Below are positions 12,895 to 15,303 of a stretch of DNA of 15,303 nucleotides, piece after piece. Location: positions 1 to 15,303 of the forward strand of contig JAKPQU010000539.1 in the NCBI GenBank assembly GCA_029555925.1, written 5' to 3'. The notes below the pieces were generated by a model. That model worked only from the letters and a program-made list of their open reading frames with translations. It was not told where the DNA came from and searched no databases. Every line of letters begins with the position of its first letter. Positions within the stretch are counted from its first letter, which is position 1. Source of the stretch: Bacillota bacterium (GTDB lineage: Bacteria; Eremiobacterota; SpSt-956; JAKJGF01). The translations under genes and the position numbers were made by a program.

Positions 12895-15270
12895 TTAAAC
12901 TTTGAGTTCCGCTATGGTAACCCCCGCTCCTCCTTCTCCAACTCCTCCGAGTCGGAAGGAGTTTATAACAGGAGAAGTCTTAAGGTAATCCCTTACTGCA
13001 ATACGAAGAGCACCGGTGCCTTTACCATGGACAATCCTTACTTCCTTATGTTTTGCCAGGAATGCATCATCCAGATATTTTTCCAGTTCCATAAGAGCTT
13101 CTTCGACTCTTTTACTTATAAGTTTTATCTCGGGAGAGATTGTTACTACCTTCATGGTAGATATATGACGGCTGTATGTCTCCTCCGGAGGCTCATAATC
13201 AGGAGGGTGAGCTTTTGCAAGATCGGACATTTTGGCGGTAATATTCATTAGACCTGCCTGAAGTTTTACTTCTTTTGTTTCAGAAAGAATTTCTGATATG
13301 TAACCTTTAAGTCCCAGGGAAATGACTTCCACGTAATCCCCTTTTTTTACCTCATCAACAGGTTCCGGCTTTTTCTCCGGTATCACTTCTGCCACAAATT
13401 CTTCTACAATTTGTTCTTCCAGTGAAAGTTTCTGCTGAAGATTCTCCATAATGGCCATGGCTTCTTCCTGTTTGAAATCCTGATAGTTCTTGAAGAGTTT
13501 TTTCAGTGCCTGTCTTGTTTCTTTCACTTCTTTCTGGGCAGAGGCGAGCATCTGTTTTGATTTTTCCAGGAATTCTTCTGCTATCTTTTTTCTTTTTCTT
13601 TCCTCTTCTTCCACATTGCCTGAGAGTCTTTTCCTTAACTCTGATATCTCTTTTTTTATATTTATGACTGCATCTTTTTCTTCTGAAATAGTGTCGCTGT
13701 CCGATTTTATTTTTTCCAGCAGACTATCTACTTCAAAGGTGCTTTCCGGCTGTTTTGCTTTTGCTTCGTCTATTATATAAGATGGAATACCCAGTCTTTC
13801 CGCTATGATGAGAGCCTGACTTCTTCCCGGTTGACCGATTGTAAGATGATATTTCGGACTGAGAGTTTCCACGTCAAAATCCACACAGGCATTTTCCGCT
13901 TCGGGATTGAGTGCCGCAAAAGCTTTCATCTGATTGTGGTGACTTGTAACGATAGTGAGAGATTTTCTTGCTATAAGATATTCCAGTATGGCTATACCCA
14001 GAGATGCTCCTTCTCCGGGATCTGTTCCCGCTCCAAGTTCATCAAGTAATATAAGGGAATTATCATCTGCCAGAGACAGAATCTTGGCTATCTGTTTTAT
14101 ATGGGAAGAAAAGGTGCTCAGACTCTGGGCTATACTCTGTTCGTCTCCTATATCTGCATATATGCCTTTAATAAGCGAAATTTCCGTGCCTTCTTCTGCA
14201 GGTATAAAAAGTCCTGTTTTTGTCATAAGAACGAAGAGACCTGTCATCTTTAACGTAACAGTTTTCCCTCCCGTATTCGGCCCTGTTATGACAAGACATT
14301 TGAATGTTTCTCCTATCTCTACCGTTATGGGTACTACCTCTCCTTTTATAAGAGGATGCCGGCCTTTTTTTATTTTAATCGTGTGTCTTTTACTTATAAC
14401 AGGTTTTATGCCTTTGAGTCTGTGGGCAAGTCTTCCTCTTGCCAGTATCAGTTCCAGGTCTGTCAGTATTTTTAAATTTTCTTCTATACCTTCCACTTCT
14501 TCGCTGACCATAAGGGAAATCTTTCTTAAGATTGCTTCTATTTCCGCTTTTTCCTCAAGAAGGGATTCTTTTAATTTATTATTTTTTTCAACAAGTGTGA
14601 CAGGTTCCATAAATAGGGTAACACCGCTTGAAGACTGATCGTGAACAATGCCTTTAAACTGGCTTTTAAATTCTGCTTTTACAGGCAAAACATACCGGCC
14701 TTCTCTTGTTGTAATAATTGTTTCCTGTAGCATTTTGCCGTAATGAGACGATTTTAAGAACTCTGACATTTTTGAGGATATGTGATTTTTGAGATCTTCA
14801 ATGGTTCTTCTTAATGAAGAGAGCTTGGGAGAAGCATTATTATAAATATCTCCTTTAGGGCTTATGGTAGAATTTATTGCTTCCTGAATGGCTTTGTAGA
14901 AATTTAAATGTTGCACCATAGAGTACAGGGTATTGTATTTATCTTTTCTGCTGTTGAAAAAGGCCCAGATTCTCTGTGATACTGCCAGAGTCTGACCTAT
15001 GTCCATAAGCTGCTGTATATCGAGTCGTCCCTGAAGGGCGGCTATTTTGAGAGACTCCCTTATGTCTCTTATGCCTCCTATGGGTATCTGCTCGATATTC
15101 AATAAACGAAAGGCTTCTTCTGTTTCTTCGAGCCATGTTTTTACCTCTTCCATATCATCGGAAGGTGTAAGGGAAAGGGCTTTTTCCTTTGCAATATAAG
15201 ATCCAGCTTCTTCTGATAGAAGGTTTAATATTTCGTTGTATTCAAGTACTTTTAATGTGTGGCTGTCCAT
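12895..15270 (-). CDS. mutS2: Endonuclease MutS2 with atypical Smr domain
   Basis: A 791-aa MutS2 of normal length. Family members lack the mismatch-recognition domain of MutS; they are linked to suppression of recombination and, in Bacillus, to rescue of collided ribosomes. The N-terminus TLKVLEYNEIL is the standard start. The ATPase shows Walker A GPNTGGKT (330-337), SLSTFSSHI (383-391), Walker B LILLDELGAGTDPGEG (406-421) and a TSHH switch (442-445). A charged coiled coil spans about 510-630, a KOW-like segment about 641-675 and the Smr domain about 710-791. Smr keeps HGKGTGALR (748-756) and the glycine-rich end, but the LDLRG-type motif is replaced by IKLISK (715-720), so nuclease activity is doubtful. 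The start codon directly follows a heptamer array without a Shine-Dalgarno sequence. It is a housekeeping gene bordering the accessory region. Confidence 0.95.
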   Translation of the reverse strand: MDSHTLKVLEYNEILNLLSEEAGSYIAKEKALSLTPSDDMEEVKTWLEETEEAFRLLNIEQIPIGGIRDIRESLKIAALQGRLDIQQLMDIGQTLAVSQRIWAFFNSRKDKYNTLYSMVQHLNFYKAIQEAINSTISPKGDIYNNASPKLSSLRRTIEDLKNHISSKMSEFLKSSHYGKMLQETIITTREGRYVLPVKAEFKSQFKGIVHDQSSSGVTLFMEPVTLVEKNNKLKESLLEEKAEIEAILRKISLMVSEEVEGIEENLKILTDLELILARGRLAHRLKGIKPVISKRHTIKIKKGRHPLIKGEVVPITVEIGETFKCLVITGPNTGGKTVTLKMTGLFVLMTKTGLFIPAEEGTEISLIKGIYADIGDEQSIAQSLSTFSSHIKQIAKILSLADDNSLILLDELGAGTDPGEGASLGIAILEYLIARKSLTIVTSHHNQMKAFAALNPEAENACVDFDVETLSPKYHLTIGQPGRSQALIIAERLGIPSYIIDEAKAKQPESTFEVDSLLEKIKSDSDTISEEKDAVINIKKEISELRKRLSGNVEEEERKRKKIAEEFLEKSKQMLASAQKEVKETRQALKKLFKNYQDFKQEEAMAIMENLQQKLSLEEQIVEEFVAEVIPEKKPEPVDEVKKGDYVEVISLGLKGYISEILSETKEVKLQAGLMNITAKMSDLAKAHPPDYEPPEETYSRHISTMKVVTISPEIKLISKRVEEALMELEKYLDDAFLAKHKEVRIVHGKGTGALRIAVRDYLKTSPVINSFRLGGVGEGGAGVTIAELKV

Positions 15271-15275
15271 GGGTA

Positions 15276-15303
15276 GTGAAGAGTGAAGAGTGAAGAGTGA
15301 AGA
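15276..15303 (+). repeat. Heptamer array, GTGAAGA type (at least 4 units, cut by window edge)
   Basis: Four perfect plus-strand copies of GTGAAGA run to the last base of the window, so the array probably continues. It begins 5 bases upstream of the mutS2 ATG, in the position where a ribosome-binding site would be; on the mRNA strand it reads as repeated TCTTCAC. It shares the 7-bp period and GTGA core with the three GTGACGC-type arrays. Confidence 0.85.

Noticed and set aside
13955..14638. Open frame of 227 codons on the plus strand opposite mutS2
   Set aside because: It lies wholly antisense to a strongly conserved ATPase region, shows no recognisable motif, and its residues mirror the mutS2 codons.
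14939..15136. 65-codon frame on the minus strand inside mutS2
   Set aside because: It is a shifted-frame shadow of the MutS2 N-terminal domain with arginine-rich low-complexity residues.

Overview
This is an AT-rich bacterial window in which every supported gene lies on the minus strand, so it reads from the right edge to the left. In transcription order it holds: mutS2; a VapB-like/VapC toxin-antitoxin pair; a GDP-mannose 4,6-dehydratase gene (gmd); a lipoprotein built of three copies of one beta-rich domain; three very large glycosyltransferase genes; and two tandem Rpn-family (PD-(D/E)XK) nuclease genes, the second cut by the left edge.

The organism cannot be named from this window. A lipobox lipoprotein, a GDP-deoxyhexose enzyme and long multi-domain glycosyltransferases suggest an uncultured anaerobe-type or environmental bacterium that makes an elaborate cell-surface glycan, such as an O-antigen, capsule or S-layer glycan. 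MutS2 and VapBC are too widespread to narrow this.

The middle region (about 1133-12070) is a surface-glycan module. Gmd makes GDP-4-keto-6-deoxymannose. The 776-aa tandem GT4 protein, the 1124-aa GT4 plus polytopic GT-C-like fusion and the 877-aa DUF4214/GT2 protein together offer at least five glycosyltransferase-like domains. The lipoprotein may sit on the envelope side of the same pathway. The enzyme that should use Gmd's product (reductase, epimerase-reductase or aminotransferase) is not in the window. The three glycosyltransferase genes are tightly packed, with gaps of 0 and 5 bp. vapC and gmd also abut exactly, so the toxin-antitoxin pair and the glycan genes probably share a transcript.

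Three things stand out. First, the complete Rpn nuclease gene has an in-frame internal ATG at 336 behind a strong Shine-Dalgarno sequence, while its own start has none. This matches the gene-within-gene antitoxin arrangement reported for E. coli rpn genes. Second, four short arrays of 7-bp units of the form GTGANNN lie in the intergenic spaces just upstream of mutS2, vapB, the lipoprotein gene and the tandem GT4 gene. Third, several proteins are unusual: MutS2 has lost the LDLR-type motif of its Smr domain, the 877-aa protein has an eroded first GT2 domain, and the lipoprotein is a clean 143-residue triplication. No convincing rho-independent terminator was found.
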